Below are positions 51,281-60,966 of a stretch of DNA of 64,000 bases, piece by piece. Where the stretch lies: assembly GCF_018141445.1 (NCBI RefSeq), contig NZ_CP058649.1:3925001-3989000 (forward strand), read 5' to 3'. The stretch comes from Vallitalea pronyensis. Lineage in GTDB: Bacteria > Bacillota > Clostridia > Lachnospirales > Vallitaleaceae. A program made the position numbers and the translations under genes. The notes under the pieces are model-generated. The model was not told where the DNA came from and made no database searches. It saw only the letters and a program-made list of their open reading frames with translations. Each line of letters starts with the position of its first letter. Position 1 is the stretch's first letter.

Positions 51281-52633
51281 TTATTTGCTTTGTTTATTAC
51301 AAATTACAGAAATCATTAATTCGTCATACATACTTATTTTTTGTCTATGCAACGATATGAAAAGAGCAAATAACCTACCATTACTATTATCATTTATACT
51401 GTCTACAAAAGAGTATATTACTATTCCTTCTCCAGTTCTTTGCGTATATTGATATTTTTTCACTTGTTCCCAAATTTCTATTAAGGTAACTCCTGGTTTT
51501 AAATTATAATATTTACTTATATAAATTTTATCCTCACCAAGCATATGAGGAAGAAATGAAATATATGTTGATAGAGAAAAACGTCCATTTATTTCTATTA
51601 CTGGAAATATTACATTATCCTTAGTAATTATTGAGTCTATACTTGCAAACCCGCTATAACCTTGCTGCCATAGCCTATTACCAATTTTCATGGCTGAGTG
51701 TTCATAAAATAGCTTTTGCTCTTTTGTTAAACAATCTTTTAATGGAAATTCGCTACCTACGTAAAGACCATTCTGAGCAATCTGTTTCTTAGGTGGTATA
51801 TAATCAATATTACCATCTTCATCAATAAGAACTTGATAATTAAGATCGAGTACCGTATCATACCACTTTTCAACAATTATGTCTTCAAAAATATTTATAC
51901 TTTTCCTTTTAAGTATATTTAACAAAAAATGGGCTGATTTTCTATTATCTATAATAAAAATTCCTTTGCCTGATGCTCCATATGCTTCTTTAACAGCAAT
52001 CTTACATTCACCATTATTTTTCCATAGTTTATGTATGTAATTGTTTAAATCATCAATGTTATCGCAAATATATCCCTCAGTTACTGGAAGTCCCAATTCT
52101 TTTGTTATTAACCTTGAATTAACTTTGCTATTTATCCAAGCTGTTATACTTGAAGTTGATCCGAATAATCTACAGCCTGTTTTCTTACTAATCTCTTTTT
52201 CATAGTTTGTTATGGCATAAGGCACTAATATTACCTCTCCATTTATAGAGTCTAATTCACTTATTTTTTTTAGTAATTCTTCATCCCTTAATATTAATTC
52301 TGATATAGGACGTTGATCATTCTTCCCCTTATTCTTAGGTATCCATATTTCAGGCATACTAATACCAATATTTTTTAGATTTTCTATAATAATTCTATTT
52401 GGTTTTTCTCGTTGAATTAGAATATCATTAGGACCAGCTAATAAAAAGCATAATTGTTCAGTCCTATTGACAGTACGTAAATTACCTTTATTTTGTAGTT
52501 GAGGTAAGATCGAGCTTTTCTTATCATTCCAAAGAGATTCGATACCAATATTAAGCCACCATATATATATATTATTTTCTTTATTAGAATTACTAATACC
52601 TAACTTCTTTTGTGAGCAAACTGCCTCAAACAT
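51281..52633 (-). CDS. ATP-grasp ligase, BtrJ/PGM1-like
   Basis: 450 aa. A pre-ATP-grasp region (about 1-180) is followed by the ATP-grasp fold: NSKVNSRLITKELGLPVTEG, the glycine-rich KEAYGASGKGIFII loop, EDIIVEKW, and the metal-binding PVIEINGRFS near the end. In butirosin synthesis BtrJ joins L-Glu to the ACP. The same reaction is the best guess because the neighbours are a BtrK-like decarboxylase, carrier proteins and a BtrH-like protein. The start at 52633 has AAGG 7 bases upstream; it overlaps the preceding gene by 8 bases. Confidence 0.75.
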   Translation of the reverse strand: MFEAVCSQKKLGISNSNKENNIYIWWLNIGIESLWNDKKSSILPQLQNKGNLRTVNRTEQLCFLLAGPNDILIQREKPNRIIIENLKNIGISMPEIWIPKNKGKNDQRPISELILRDEELLKKISELDSINGEVILVPYAITNYEKEISKKTGCRLFGSTSSITAWINSKVNSRLITKELGLPVTEGYICDNIDDLNNYIHKLWKNNGECKIAVKEAYGASGKGIFIIDNRKSAHFLLNILKRKSINIFEDIIVEKWYDTVLDLNYQVLIDEDGNIDYIPPKKQIAQNGLYVGSEFPLKDCLTKEQKLFYEHSAMKIGNRLWQQGYSGFASIDSIITKDNVIFPVIEINGRFSLSTYISFLPHMLGEDKIYISKYYNLKPGVTLIEIWEQVKKYQYTQRTGEGIVIYSFVDSINDNSNGRLFALFISLHRQKISMYDELMISVICNKQSK

Positions 52634-52877
52634 TTTCAATCCTTCTTTCAATATTTTCAGCAATACATTTAATTTGTCTAAAGTTATCAGCAGTTAGTTC
52701 ATCATCATTAAATATAAAGTCAAACTCTGACTCAATCTCAATTATAACTTTAAGGATATTCATCGAATCCATTCCTAAACTAAACAAATCATCTTCTACA
52801 TTAATTTTTTCTATATCAGTTTGAAATTGAATGACACTTCCCAAAATGTTCTTAACCTTTAATTCTATATTTTTCAT
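52626..52877 (-). CDS. Carrier protein domain with its own internal start
   Basis: Within the decarboxylase fusion gene, an in-frame ATG (residue 426 of the fusion) is preceded by a strong AAAAAGGAGG site 4 bases upstream. Translation from here gives an independent 83-aa carrier protein with the site SLGMDSMNI (fusion Ser463). The upstream codons translate as KKGGN, i.e. the ribosome binding site itself is read through. The cell may therefore make both the fusion and a free carrier protein. Confidence 0.55.
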   Translation of the reverse strand: MKNIELKVKNILGSVIQFQTDIEKINVEDDLFSLGMDSMNILKVIIEIESEFDFIFNDDELTADNFRQIKCIAENIERRIENV

Positions 52878-54152
52878 ATTTCCTCCTTTTTTTACACAAT
52901 AATTTTCTATTACATATTGATTTTCTATCAAGAACTCCTTTTTTCCTCTCTCTCTAATTAAATAACTACTATTTTTCTCGTATGCTACTTCTGCCGGATG
53001 ATTATGACTTAAAAAATACGTCATACTTGCTGTTAGCCCGTAGGCACCAGATTTCATTATGGCAATTGTGTCGCCCTCTTTTGCTTCAGGTAATTCGATA
53101 TTTTGAGCTATAACATCTGAGGGTGTACAAAGAGGTCCAACTATATCTACTCTTTTAACCAAATCATTATCATGAGTCTGAATAATATCTATAGGAAAAT
53201 TATGCCGAACAAATCTACCTATTCCAGCTGCCGATGAATGGTGATTAGCCCCCCCGTTCGTTACTAAATATGTTTTACCTCGTGATTCTTTTTTATACAA
53301 TACTTTAGTTAGATAACATCCACTTTCTGCCATTATAAATCTTCCACTTTCCACAATAAATCTAGTACTCGATGAAAATTCTTTTTTATATTTATCATAA
53401 ACCTGCTGAAGTCCATCTCTTAAACTTATTATATTTAACGGCATTTCTTTTGAAAAGTATGGAATTCCAAATCCACCACCAAAATCAACTACTTTTAGTT
53501 TAACATTGTAAATAGATTGAATAGATTTTGCAAGCTCTAATATATTTCTAAAATTCTGTATAATATTATCTGTATCTAGTATTTGTGTCCCTACATATAC
53601 ATGAATCCCTTCAAATTCTATATTTTCTAGAGTCATCATTATTTTAAATACTTCATCCAACTTTTCTTCATCTATACCAAATTGTTTTGAAATACCACCC
53701 ATTTTTATTCTAGCCCCATCCAATTCTTTTTTAGGGTTAATCCTTAAAGCTATAGATGTTTTTTTACCAATTGTTTTTGAAATACTATTGATTATTTTAA
53801 GTTCACTTATAGACTCTACTACTATACATAAAATATTATTTTTTATAGCATACTCCAATTCCTGTTGGGTCTTTCCAGGTCCGACAAATATTATTTGTTG
53901 AGGGCTAATACCAGAATATATAGCAGTATAAAGTTCACCTTCTGACGCTATTTCAGCTCCTGTAACATAATCCTTAACAAAAGTAGTAATACCAAGATTT
54001 GGATTTGCTTTTATAGAATAAAATAACAAAAAACCAACTGGCAAAATTTCTTTTAAAGTAGTTATCTGCCTTCTTATTATTGATAAATCATAAGCATATA
54101 ACGGTGTCCCATATTTTTTTGTTAAAGATAATAGTATTTCTTTTTTACTCAT
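52626..54152 (-). CDS. PLP aminoacyl-carrier decarboxylase fused to carrier protein (BtrK-BtrI-like)
   Basis: 508 aa. Residues 1-415 form an alanine-racemase-fold type III decarboxylase: PLP Lys48 in FYSIKANPN, VDFGGGFGIP, FIVESGRF, and the active-site Cys342 in GPLCTPSD. Residues 426-508 are a carrier protein (Ser463). BtrK decarboxylates Glu while bound as thioester on BtrI, so the fusion joins enzyme and substrate carrier. Diaminopimelate decarboxylase is the nearest housekeeping relative, but the attached carrier and the BtrJ-like neighbour favour the carrier-bound reaction. It overlaps the ATP-grasp gene by 8 bases. Good AAGGA site before the ATG at 54152. Confidence 0.85.
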   Translation of the reverse strand: MSKKEILLSLTKKYGTPLYAYDLSIIRRQITTLKEILPVGFLLFYSIKANPNLGITTFVKDYVTGAEIASEGELYTAIYSGISPQQIIFVGPGKTQQELEYAIKNNILCIVVESISELKIINSISKTIGKKTSIALRINPKKELDGARIKMGGISKQFGIDEEKLDEVFKIMMTLENIEFEGIHVYVGTQILDTDNIIQNFRNILELAKSIQSIYNVKLKVVDFGGGFGIPYFSKEMPLNIISLRDGLQQVYDKYKKEFSSSTRFIVESGRFIMAESGCYLTKVLYKKESRGKTYLVTNGGANHHSSAAGIGRFVRHNFPIDIIQTHDNDLVKRVDIVGPLCTPSDVIAQNIELPEAKEGDTIAIMKSGAYGLTASMTYFLSHNHPAEVAYEKNSSYLIRERGKKEFLIENQYVIENYCVKKGGNMKNIELKVKNILGSVIQFQTDIEKINVEDDLFSLGMDSMNILKVIIEIESEFDFIFNDDELTADNFRQIKCIAENIERRIENV

Positions 54153-54173
54153 ATGTAATCCTTCTTTCTATTT

Positions 54174-55289
54174 CTAATCTAATTCTAAATATCTCACACC
54201 TTTTTTTAACTCATCTTTATTACTGTTATCAAAAATTCTATGCCAGAATGACTTGCTCCACTCAACTCCTTCCCCATAATCTCTTTCTCCATACATATTT
54301 ATAAAACTATCATTACTAATCTCTAATTGTTCTATCAGTTCATCTTCATAACCATCATTATATATTTCTTTAAGGTAATATATTGTAAAATAAATTGCCT
54401 TTTCCAAATGATTATCTTTTGCAAATTCTATAGCTTCTTTCTTCATATCCTCATCCATATTATTTAGCATATATTCACGAACATCACAAAATTTTATTAA
54501 ATTTAAATCGTTTTCAAGAACTATCCACATAGTATTAGTTGCTTCTTTAAATAAATGACAACATAAATGCACAAAAAAATGGCTTGGCTTTAGAGTATAT
54601 AATCCAAAATCATTATCTTCTTGTATCTCTGAAATCATTACTTCAACAGGGCTTAAATCCAAATTAAGATCAAGACTAAAACAAAAATCAACCTCAATAA
54701 ACTTAAAATATTCTGATTTACTTATCTTTTTAAATGGATATAGATTATTCATGTTCATTTTCCAAAGTATCTGTTTTTCTCTATCAATTGGTTGAATACT
54801 ATTGCTTTGATAATCATAATCTCCTTGAGTGTAATTTAATGATTCCATTATTGAAATAATTCGACTTACATCAGAACGTTTGACCAAACAATCTACATCA
54901 CTTATAGTCCTAATTCCATAGTCTTTATACATATTAGGAATTAGATAACCACCTTTTAATGGGGCGCTATAAATGTTATTTTCTTGTAGAATACTTAATA
55001 TTTTTTTCATATCATTTATATACGCTTTATTTCTTTTTTTAGTTCCAATATAATAGAAATAAATAATTCTTTCTAGTTTATGAGGTATTTTATTTTCTAA
55101 TTTTAGTTTCATTAAATTATACCAAACTAAAGTAGCAACTTTATTTTTAATAGCTATATTAAAAACATTATACCAATCTATATCCTTTATACATAATTCT
55201 CTTAAACTATCCTTATTCTTCTGAGAGAAAGTAATTCTACTTCCTAATATAACAATTTTCTCTTCATTAGTCATTTCGAAATTAATCAT
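54174..55289 (-). CDS. Nucleotidyltransferase-like protein (NTP_transf_5 type)
   Basis: 371 aa. The segment APLKGGYLIPNMYKDYGIRT and the following SDVDCLVKRSD match the GG...DxD core of the NTP_transf_5 family, often found next to peptide natural-product genes. The rest is helical, with HFFVHLCCHLF near the middle. Substrate unknown. Ends 22 bases before the decarboxylase fusion and starts the dense part of the biosynthetic operon; the 290-base gap upstream (55290-55579) holds nothing I can support except a likely promoter. Confidence 0.7.
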   Translation of the reverse strand: MINFEMTNEEKIVILGSRITFSQKNKDSLRELCIKDIDWYNVFNIAIKNKVATLVWYNLMKLKLENKIPHKLERIIYFYYIGTKKRNKAYINDMKKILSILQENNIYSAPLKGGYLIPNMYKDYGIRTISDVDCLVKRSDVSRIISIMESLNYTQGDYDYQSNSIQPIDREKQILWKMNMNNLYPFKKISKSEYFKFIEVDFCFSLDLNLDLSPVEVMISEIQEDNDFGLYTLKPSHFFVHLCCHLFKEATNTMWIVLENDLNLIKFCDVREYMLNNMDEDMKKEAIEFAKDNHLEKAIYFTIYYLKEIYNDGYEDELIEQLEISNDSFINMYGERDYGEGVEWSKSFWHRIFDNSNKDELKKGVRYLELD

Positions 55290-55579
55290 CTAATTTCCTC
55301 CTTTATAATAAAAAAATAGCTTGTTGCAAGACTTATAACAATAATTGTCAGCTTTGGAATTGCCCAATTGCTTCTAAGAAATTTGCTTACCTCCATCTTA
55401 ATAAATGTAAACCAACATCAGATCTTAAAATATTATTTTGTGGTAAAGAGAAGCGGTACATTGGTTAGGTCAAAATGAGTGTAATACACTAGTCTTTTTG
55501 CTTTCAACCATACATGTCTATTTAACTTTTCCTTACACCTCTTTATCAAAAAATTATAGTTATGTATAGTTGAGAAGCT

Positions 55580-56383
55580 TTATGAACCTGTACTTTGATA
55601 TCTATTCATTCCGAATTTCCATATGAGTAATGACATTGCAAATGTAATTATCCCAATTAATGGCGTACCATATATAAATAATTGATGATAAACGACATTC
55701 TCTTTTATATTCAGAAAATATTGTACAGGATAAAAGTTTACAAAAGCATATGGTATAACAAATGTTAGTATTATTTTTATGAATTTGTTATAAATATTTA
55801 TAGGATAATTCACGAAATCTCTAAAACCGTAGATAATTGTATCTGTTAATGCTGTTGATTTAACAAACCAAAAACTTATACTTGCTGTAATAATCATCAT
55901 CGATGCTTGTATTAATACACCTCCAATGATAATCAACATAAATAGTATTATAAATTTGAAATTCCATATAATTTGTAACTTGTTTAATGAAATAGAAAAT
56001 ACAATTAATCCCAGAATTATATGACCTATGAAAGCATGATTAAATTGCTTACAAATTAAATTTAAGAATGGATTCATAGGTCTTATCAATAAACTATCAA
56101 ATGTCCCTTGTTGAATCATAGTTCCTAAGGCTCTCATAGGTGACCAAAAGAATAAACCACATAATCCGTAAGTGAATAAATTTAGATTATATAGGAACAT
56201 TATTTCATAAAAAGACCATCCGAGAATATCACTAAATTTATTTAAAATAAGCCAGATACTTGCATAATTTATTATGTATGTAAAAATTTGCACAAATATA
56301 TCCATAAAAAATGAAAATCTGTATTCTATCTTACTTTTTAAATAAACAATAATATATCTAGAGTATAAATTTAAATAATACAT
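55580..56383 (-). CDS. ABC-2 type permease (DUF990-like)
   Basis: 267 aa with six predicted membrane helices and no soluble domain. IQQGTFDSLLIRPMNPFLNL is the cytosolic coupling segment of this family. Forms a heterodimeric export channel with the permease gene directly before it (1-base gap), driven by the ATPase at 57284-58282. Typical of the three-gene uncharacterised exporter group (COG4586/4587/3694). Probably exports the product of the locus; this is inferred from position. Confidence 0.8.
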   Translation of the reverse strand: MYYLNLYSRYIIVYLKSKIEYRFSFFMDIFVQIFTYIINYASIWLILNKFSDILGWSFYEIMFLYNLNLFTYGLCGLFFWSPMRALGTMIQQGTFDSLLIRPMNPFLNLICKQFNHAFIGHIILGLIVFSISLNKLQIIWNFKFIILFMLIIIGGVLIQASMMIITASISFWFVKSTALTDTIIYGFRDFVNYPINIYNKFIKIILTFVIPYAFVNFYPVQYFLNIKENVVYHQLFIYGTPLIGIITFAMSLLIWKFGMNRYQSTGS

Positions 56384-56384
56384 T

Positions 56385-57185
56385 TTAACCTCCTTGTAAA
56401 ACTAACTTTTTTATTCCTTTATGCCATAAGAACTTTTCAATTATAACTAGAATCAATATCCATAGTGTTTGTTGAAATATCAAATTAACTGTTTCATAAC
56501 TAGATACTTTGTTCATATAAATAGAAATAGGCGTAAAATAAATTAACCTAAAAGGTAAATATTTTGCAATTTGATTTAAAAAATCAGGAAAAAACCAAAG
56601 AGGAATAAAGGCTCCTGAGAAGAGTCTTATTAAATCATACATAAATCTATCTAAATGCCAAACAGATAGATACCAAAATCCAGTAAGCCCAAGAATATAA
56701 TAAATCATAAAATTAATAATTAGACTATTTATACAGCACACAATAAATAGAATGCTTAACTTCCAGGAGATTAAGGGCATGTCTCCTATTAAGGCTATAA
56801 TAAGAATTAAAGGAACTAATTGAAAAATAATTTTATAAATATTTTTTCCTATTAATTCACAAAACAACAACATCTTAAAATTAATAGGTTTAATTAAATC
56901 AATTGCTATTTCACCAGTTTTTATTTTGTTATCTATTCTTAATATTACGTTATTTGATATAAAAATTGATATACATGTACTTATTAATGTATATATGATC
57001 ATTTCTTTAATCGTTATTCTTCCAATATTAGTATTTATATGACCTGCATTTCCTAGCAAAGCTTTCCAGATAGAAATCTGAATAAAAAGAGTAATGATTC
57101 TTTGAAATATGCTCAAATATGTATTCAAATTATACATTGTATTTGAATAAAAAACGTTTATTATAACCTTAAGATACACTCCCAT
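56385..57185 (-). CDS. ABC-2 type permease, partner subunit
   Basis: 266 aa with six predicted membrane helices. IDNKIKTGEIAIDLIKPINF is the coupling segment matching that of the sister permease. Its coding region ends one base before the next permease starts. Good GAGGTG ribosome binding site. Together they form the membrane part of the exporter. Confidence 0.8.
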   Translation of the reverse strand: MGVYLKVIINVFYSNTMYNLNTYLSIFQRIITLFIQISIWKALLGNAGHINTNIGRITIKEMIIYTLISTCISIFISNNVILRIDNKIKTGEIAIDLIKPINFKMLLFCELIGKNIYKIIFQLVPLILIIALIGDMPLISWKLSILFIVCCINSLIINFMIYYILGLTGFWYLSVWHLDRFMYDLIRLFSGAFIPLWFFPDFLNQIAKYLPFRLIYFTPISIYMNKVSSYETVNLIFQQTLWILILVIIEKFLWHKGIKKLVLQGG

Positions 57186-57283
57186 TCTTACATCACCTCT
57201 TTATTCTTTAATATTATATGATCTGATTTTTAGATTAACATCTAAAATGAGTTTTTTATCATTTTCACACTAAATTCATATGT

Positions 57284-58282
57284 TTATTTTAACGATCTAA
57301 GTTCATTGTACATATTTCTTATTATTTCTTCTACATCAGCTTCATAATCTGTGAAATCTTTTATTTTATACCTTTTCATAATCCAACTAATTATCTGTGT
57401 AGCATTAATACATGTTTTATCATACCTTATTAACGCTTTATTATTTTTGATCTCAGCGTTGATTATATTTAATTTATAAAACTCTTGACTAGACAAAATA
57501 ATCCCTTCAGTTTCAATCGAAATCATTTGTTGTGTTCCATAATTACTCTTAAGTTGCTGCAATTCCCCGTCATACATCATCTTACCACGGTCAATTACCA
57601 TTACCCTTGAACATAATTTTTCTATATCAGACATATCATGAGTTGTTAGAAGTACAGTAGTTTTTCTTACTTTATTTATCTCCTTAATAAATTCTCTTAT
57701 TTTTTCTTTAACCACTACATCCAAACCAATAGTAGGTTCATCAAGATATATAATTTCAGGATTATGTAATAATGCTGCACAAAAATCAGCACGCATTCTT
57801 TGTCCTAAGCTTAACTGCCTTACAGGTATATGGCTAAATTCATCTAGATCCATTATATCTCTATAAAAAGTAATATTCTCTTTATATTGCTCATCAGGTA
57901 TTTTATACATATACTTCATCAGATTAAATGTTTCGGATACAGGTATATCCCACCAAAGTTGTGTTTTTTGTCCAAAAACAACACCTATCTTTTTAGCATT
58001 TTCTATTCTACTTTTATAAGGTATTAAATCATTAACAATTATTGAACCTTTTGAAGGCACTAGTATACCTACAAGCATCTTTATTGTTGTTGACTTACCC
58101 GCACCATTAGGCCCTATAAAACCTATTATTTCTCCTTTTCCAATATCAAAAGATATATTATCGACTGCAATTTTTTCTTCATATTCTCTTTTAAAAAGAG
58201 ATTTTATGGTATTGCCAAAACCTTCTTTTCTTTTCTGACACTTATATATTTTAGTTAAATTCTCCACTTTAATTATTGACAT
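57284..58282 (-). CDS. ABC exporter ATP-binding protein (COG4586 type)
   Basis: 332 aa. Walker A GPNGAGKSTTIK, Q-loop VFGQKTQLWWDIPV (the WWD sequence is typical of the COG4586 group), signature LSLGQRMRAD, Walker B IIYLDEPTIGLD, H-loop LTTHDMSD. A C-terminal extension (about 245-332) is usual in the group. First gene of the exporter trio and the likely drive for export or self-resistance. Confidence 0.9.
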   Translation of the reverse strand: MSIIKVENLTKIYKCQKRKEGFGNTIKSLFKREYEEKIAVDNISFDIGKGEIIGFIGPNGAGKSTTIKMLVGILVPSKGSIIVNDLIPYKSRIENAKKIGVVFGQKTQLWWDIPVSETFNLMKYMYKIPDEQYKENITFYRDIMDLDEFSHIPVRQLSLGQRMRADFCAALLHNPEIIYLDEPTIGLDVVVKEKIREFIKEINKVRKTTVLLTTHDMSDIEKLCSRVMVIDRGKMMYDGELQQLKSNYGTQQMISIETEGIILSSQEFYKLNIINAEIKNNKALIRYDKTCINATQIISWIMKRYKIKDFTDYEADVEEIIRNMYNELRSLK

Positions 58283-58336
58283 AACAAAACTCCTAACATA
58301 GAATTAATATATAAATCATTTATCATTGAATCCAGT

Positions 58337-59419
58337 TTATTCACTTCTAAAAAAAGAGCTTAATTTTTCAGTGGTTATTGAAACACGTTTAAATTCTAAG
58401 AATTTAAAAAGCATGTTAAAATCTTTAAGACGACCATAATTTGATTTTAATCTTATTATTTCATGAGGTAAAAGCGTAGGAATATTTCTTCCATATACAT
58501 TTACAAAACAAATTTTTGTATGAATATCATTAGTTATTTTTTGAATATAGTGCTGATTAATATCTATGTCAATTGTTATCAGATCATCCTTTGTATTAAA
58601 GGTTATATAATCATTAGATTGTTTACTAATTTTTAGGTTTAACTTTTCAGCAAATATATCAAATATAATTTCGTTGTAATCGCCTATTACAATGACATCG
58701 ATATCAGTCGAAGTATCCAAATAATGATTAGAGAATAGCGCTAATGATCCACCTAAAGCATATTTTATATTATTTGTTTTAAAAAAGGTATGTATCTCAA
58801 TTAATTTATTAAATACTTTATAAGCAATATCTTCCATTAGAAAATTTTGCTTATATTTATTTGGAATAATTTTCAAATCACTCTTGGTCATATAAAGATC
58901 TACATTGAATTCCTTTCTAATTTCTACTAATTTATCCTTGGCTTTTATGTACAACTTAGAATAACTTTTTATAACTTTTTTTAAATATTCCATGTAACTT
59001 GGATAAAAAATTTTTTTTGACTCATGTCGTTTAATATTTACATATTTCTTACAAAGTATCTCTATTTCTTTAGAAGATATGTTACACAAGTACATAATTG
59101 ATAGCAGAACAGATGTTTGATTATTATTTAATTCTTTAAATATTTTATCGTAATCTAGTTTATAATGCCATTTTCTTAGAAGTGGACCTATAAAATGTGA
59201 ATTATAATTTTCATCATCTCTTAAAAAGTTTAATAATGTTTCCTCTAAAGAAAGAATATTATATTTATGGTAATTAATATCAGTGTTTTTCTCTTTATTT
59301 GTGAACCAGTTAACTTTCCCTGTAAGTATTGGTGCAAGATATAAACTTGTTGAAATAGGATGCCCAAGTATAGCCTCTTTAGGAACATTTGTAAAATCTA
59401 GATAATATAAGTTCCGCAA
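58337..59419 (-). CDS. Nucleotidyltransferase-like protein with unknown N-terminal half
   Basis: 360 aa. Residues 1-205 are helical and unrecognised (starts RNLYYLDFTNVPKEAILGHP). Residues about 215-350 look like a minimal nucleotidyltransferase: YALGGSLALFSNHYL, then STDIDVIVIGD as the GG...DxD core and LITIDIDI as a possible third acidic position. Substrate unknown. TTG start at 59419 with AAAGGAG 7 bases upstream; it overlaps the kinase gene by over 20 bases, so the two are coupled. Confidence 0.6.
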   Translation of the reverse strand: MRNLYYLDFTNVPKEAILGHPISTSLYLAPILTGKVNWFTNKEKNTDINYHKYNILSLEETLLNFLRDDENYNSHFIGPLLRKWHYKLDYDKIFKELNNNQTSVLLSIMYLCNISSKEIEILCKKYVNIKRHESKKIFYPSYMEYLKKVIKSYSKLYIKAKDKLVEIRKEFNVDLYMTKSDLKIIPNKYKQNFLMEDIAYKVFNKLIEIHTFFKTNNIKYALGGSLALFSNHYLDTSTDIDVIVIGDYNEIIFDIFAEKLNLKISKQSNDYITFNTKDDLITIDIDINQHYIQKITNDIHTKICFVNVYGRNIPTLLPHEIIRLKSNYGRLKDFNMLFKFLEFKRVSITTEKLSSFFRSE

Positions 59420-60102
59420 TCTAATTCTCCTTTTAATATAAAATTCTCTAAAACATCAGGCTTTAAGCCATTTATAATTGTAATAGGTATATTAGTCTTT
59501 TCTGCAAGTAGAGGAAATGTTTTATCCAAACAGTCTTGTTCCATATTTATCAACTGAGATTTTCCAACATTTTTTATTACTTTATCCTTCTCATTATAGA
59601 TACCATCAATACTCTTAAGAATAATTAAATGCTTTACCTCGAGTATATGAGCAAAATACAATGCCATGCTATCTGAACTAATTCTGTGTGTATGCCTAAA
59701 AGGATCTAGTAAAAAAATAAGATTAGCTGGCATTATAATTGGTACATTTTTATCCTCTAATATAAATTTCGAAGTCATAAAACTATCTGTAGGAATAATA
59801 TTTTTAGCATAATTAGAGAAAAATAATGCTGTTTGATCTAGTGATAGTGTAGTAGACTTATGCATAATGTTTCTTTTAAATTTAATTTCTTTATCATAAT
59901 TAGTAACTTCTCTATTATATCGCTCAATATAGTTATCAATTTCGCCTCCACCTGGAAATAAGAGACATCTTTTTTTGACACCTAATTTCTGAATAGTGGA
60001 TGCTAGTTTATAGCACCCCTCTATATTTTTCAGAAGACTACCTCCGATTTTAATTAAATAATCTATTTTTAAATGATTCATGCCCATTTCAATCTCTAAC
60101 AT
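59398..60102 (-). CDS. Amino-acid-kinase superfamily protein
   Basis: About 234 aa. IKIGGSLLKN is the N-terminal phosphate-binding motif, FPGGGEIDNYI the glycine-rich loop, and HRISSDSMALYFA plus LKSIDGIYN the nucleotide-binding region. Relatives are uridylate, aspartate, isopentenyl phosphate and MfnE-like kinases; the substrate here is unknown. The start is ATG 60102 or TTG 60108, both plausible with AGAGG upstream. Lies between the methyltransferase and nucleotidyltransferase genes. Confidence 0.75.
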   Translation of the reverse strand: MLEIEMGMNHLKIDYLIKIGGSLLKNIEGCYKLASTIQKLGVKKRCLLFPGGGEIDNYIERYNREVTNYDKEIKFKRNIMHKSTTLSLDQTALFFSNYAKNIIPTDSFMTSKFILEDKNVPIIMPANLIFLLDPFRHTHRISSDSMALYFAHILEVKHLIILKSIDGIYNEKDKVIKNVGKSQLINMEQDCLDKTFPLLAEKTNIPITIINGLKPDVLENFILKGELDCGTYII

Positions 60103-60123
60103 AATCAATTTATCCTCTCATTA

Positions 60124-60966
60124 TTATTTAAATCTTCCTATAACTAAAAAATGATCTGCATTATCAATTATATAATTATATCCATTAAACAATACAAGAA
60201 CATCAATCATATTGCTAAATTCTTCCTCTGAATTAATAATGTTATCAATATATGGTTTCATAAAGGCAGCATAACTTTCACATGCAACTGCTGTTTCGAC
60301 CTCTAAATTATTCTTAATAAATAACTTTGTTGCTTCATCTAATGTATGTGTTACTATTGGAGGCATATATTCATTTCCTAATTTATCATTTAAAGGATAA
60401 TATTCTCCATGTTGCATATACTTCTTTTCAAATAATGTTCTAGTTTCATTAAAATATCCACGTTTTAGAAAATCTTTTAAAACTGAACATCTAGTCAAAA
60501 AAATAGCAAAAACTCTACCACCTGGCTTTAAGAATGATAATATATTTTTTAAGCATGCTACTCTATCCCGTAATTTAAGAATATGATAAAACGGTCCAAA
60601 AATTAATACATTATCATAATACTCTCCAGGTTGAGGTACATATTCTTCAGCTTTGCAACAGGTAACATGTAATATATTTTTTTCTAAACCAAGTTCTTTA
60701 AATTTCTCAACTGCAAAATTTAAAGATTGCATCGATATATCTACAAGGCCAACATAGTGACCCATTTTAGCTAGTGCTAAAGCATGGCGACCTGTCCCAC
60801 AACCTAGATCAAGTATTTTACTACTGGGTTCAATATGTTCTTTTATTTTTCTTTGTACAATTTCAAACTCAATATTTGAATAGTAGTTCTTTTGAGTACG
60901 TAGCCATTCTTTCTTAGGATTTAAATCATAATAATCATGAATCTGTTTATCTATATTCTTTTTCAT
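60124..60966 (-). CDS. Class I SAM-dependent methyltransferase
   Basis: 280 aa. Motif I is ILDLGCGTGRHALALAKMG, with VGLVDIS at the end of strand 2 and LKPGGRVFAIFL late in the fold. Could methylate a small molecule or the peptide product. The start at 60966 has GGAGGAGG close upstream and gives a 4-base overlap with the PRTase gene, so they are translationally coupled. Confidence 0.85.
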   Translation of the reverse strand: MKKNIDKQIHDYYDLNPKKEWLRTQKNYYSNIEFEIVQRKIKEHIEPSSKILDLGCGTGRHALALAKMGHYVGLVDISMQSLNFAVEKFKELGLEKNILHVTCCKAEEYVPQPGEYYDNVLIFGPFYHILKLRDRVACLKNILSFLKPGGRVFAIFLTRCSVLKDFLKRGYFNETRTLFEKKYMQHGEYYPLNDKLGNEYMPPIVTHTLDEATKLFIKNNLEVETAVACESYAAFMKPYIDNIINSEEEFSNMIDVLVLFNGYNYIIDNADHFLVIGRFK

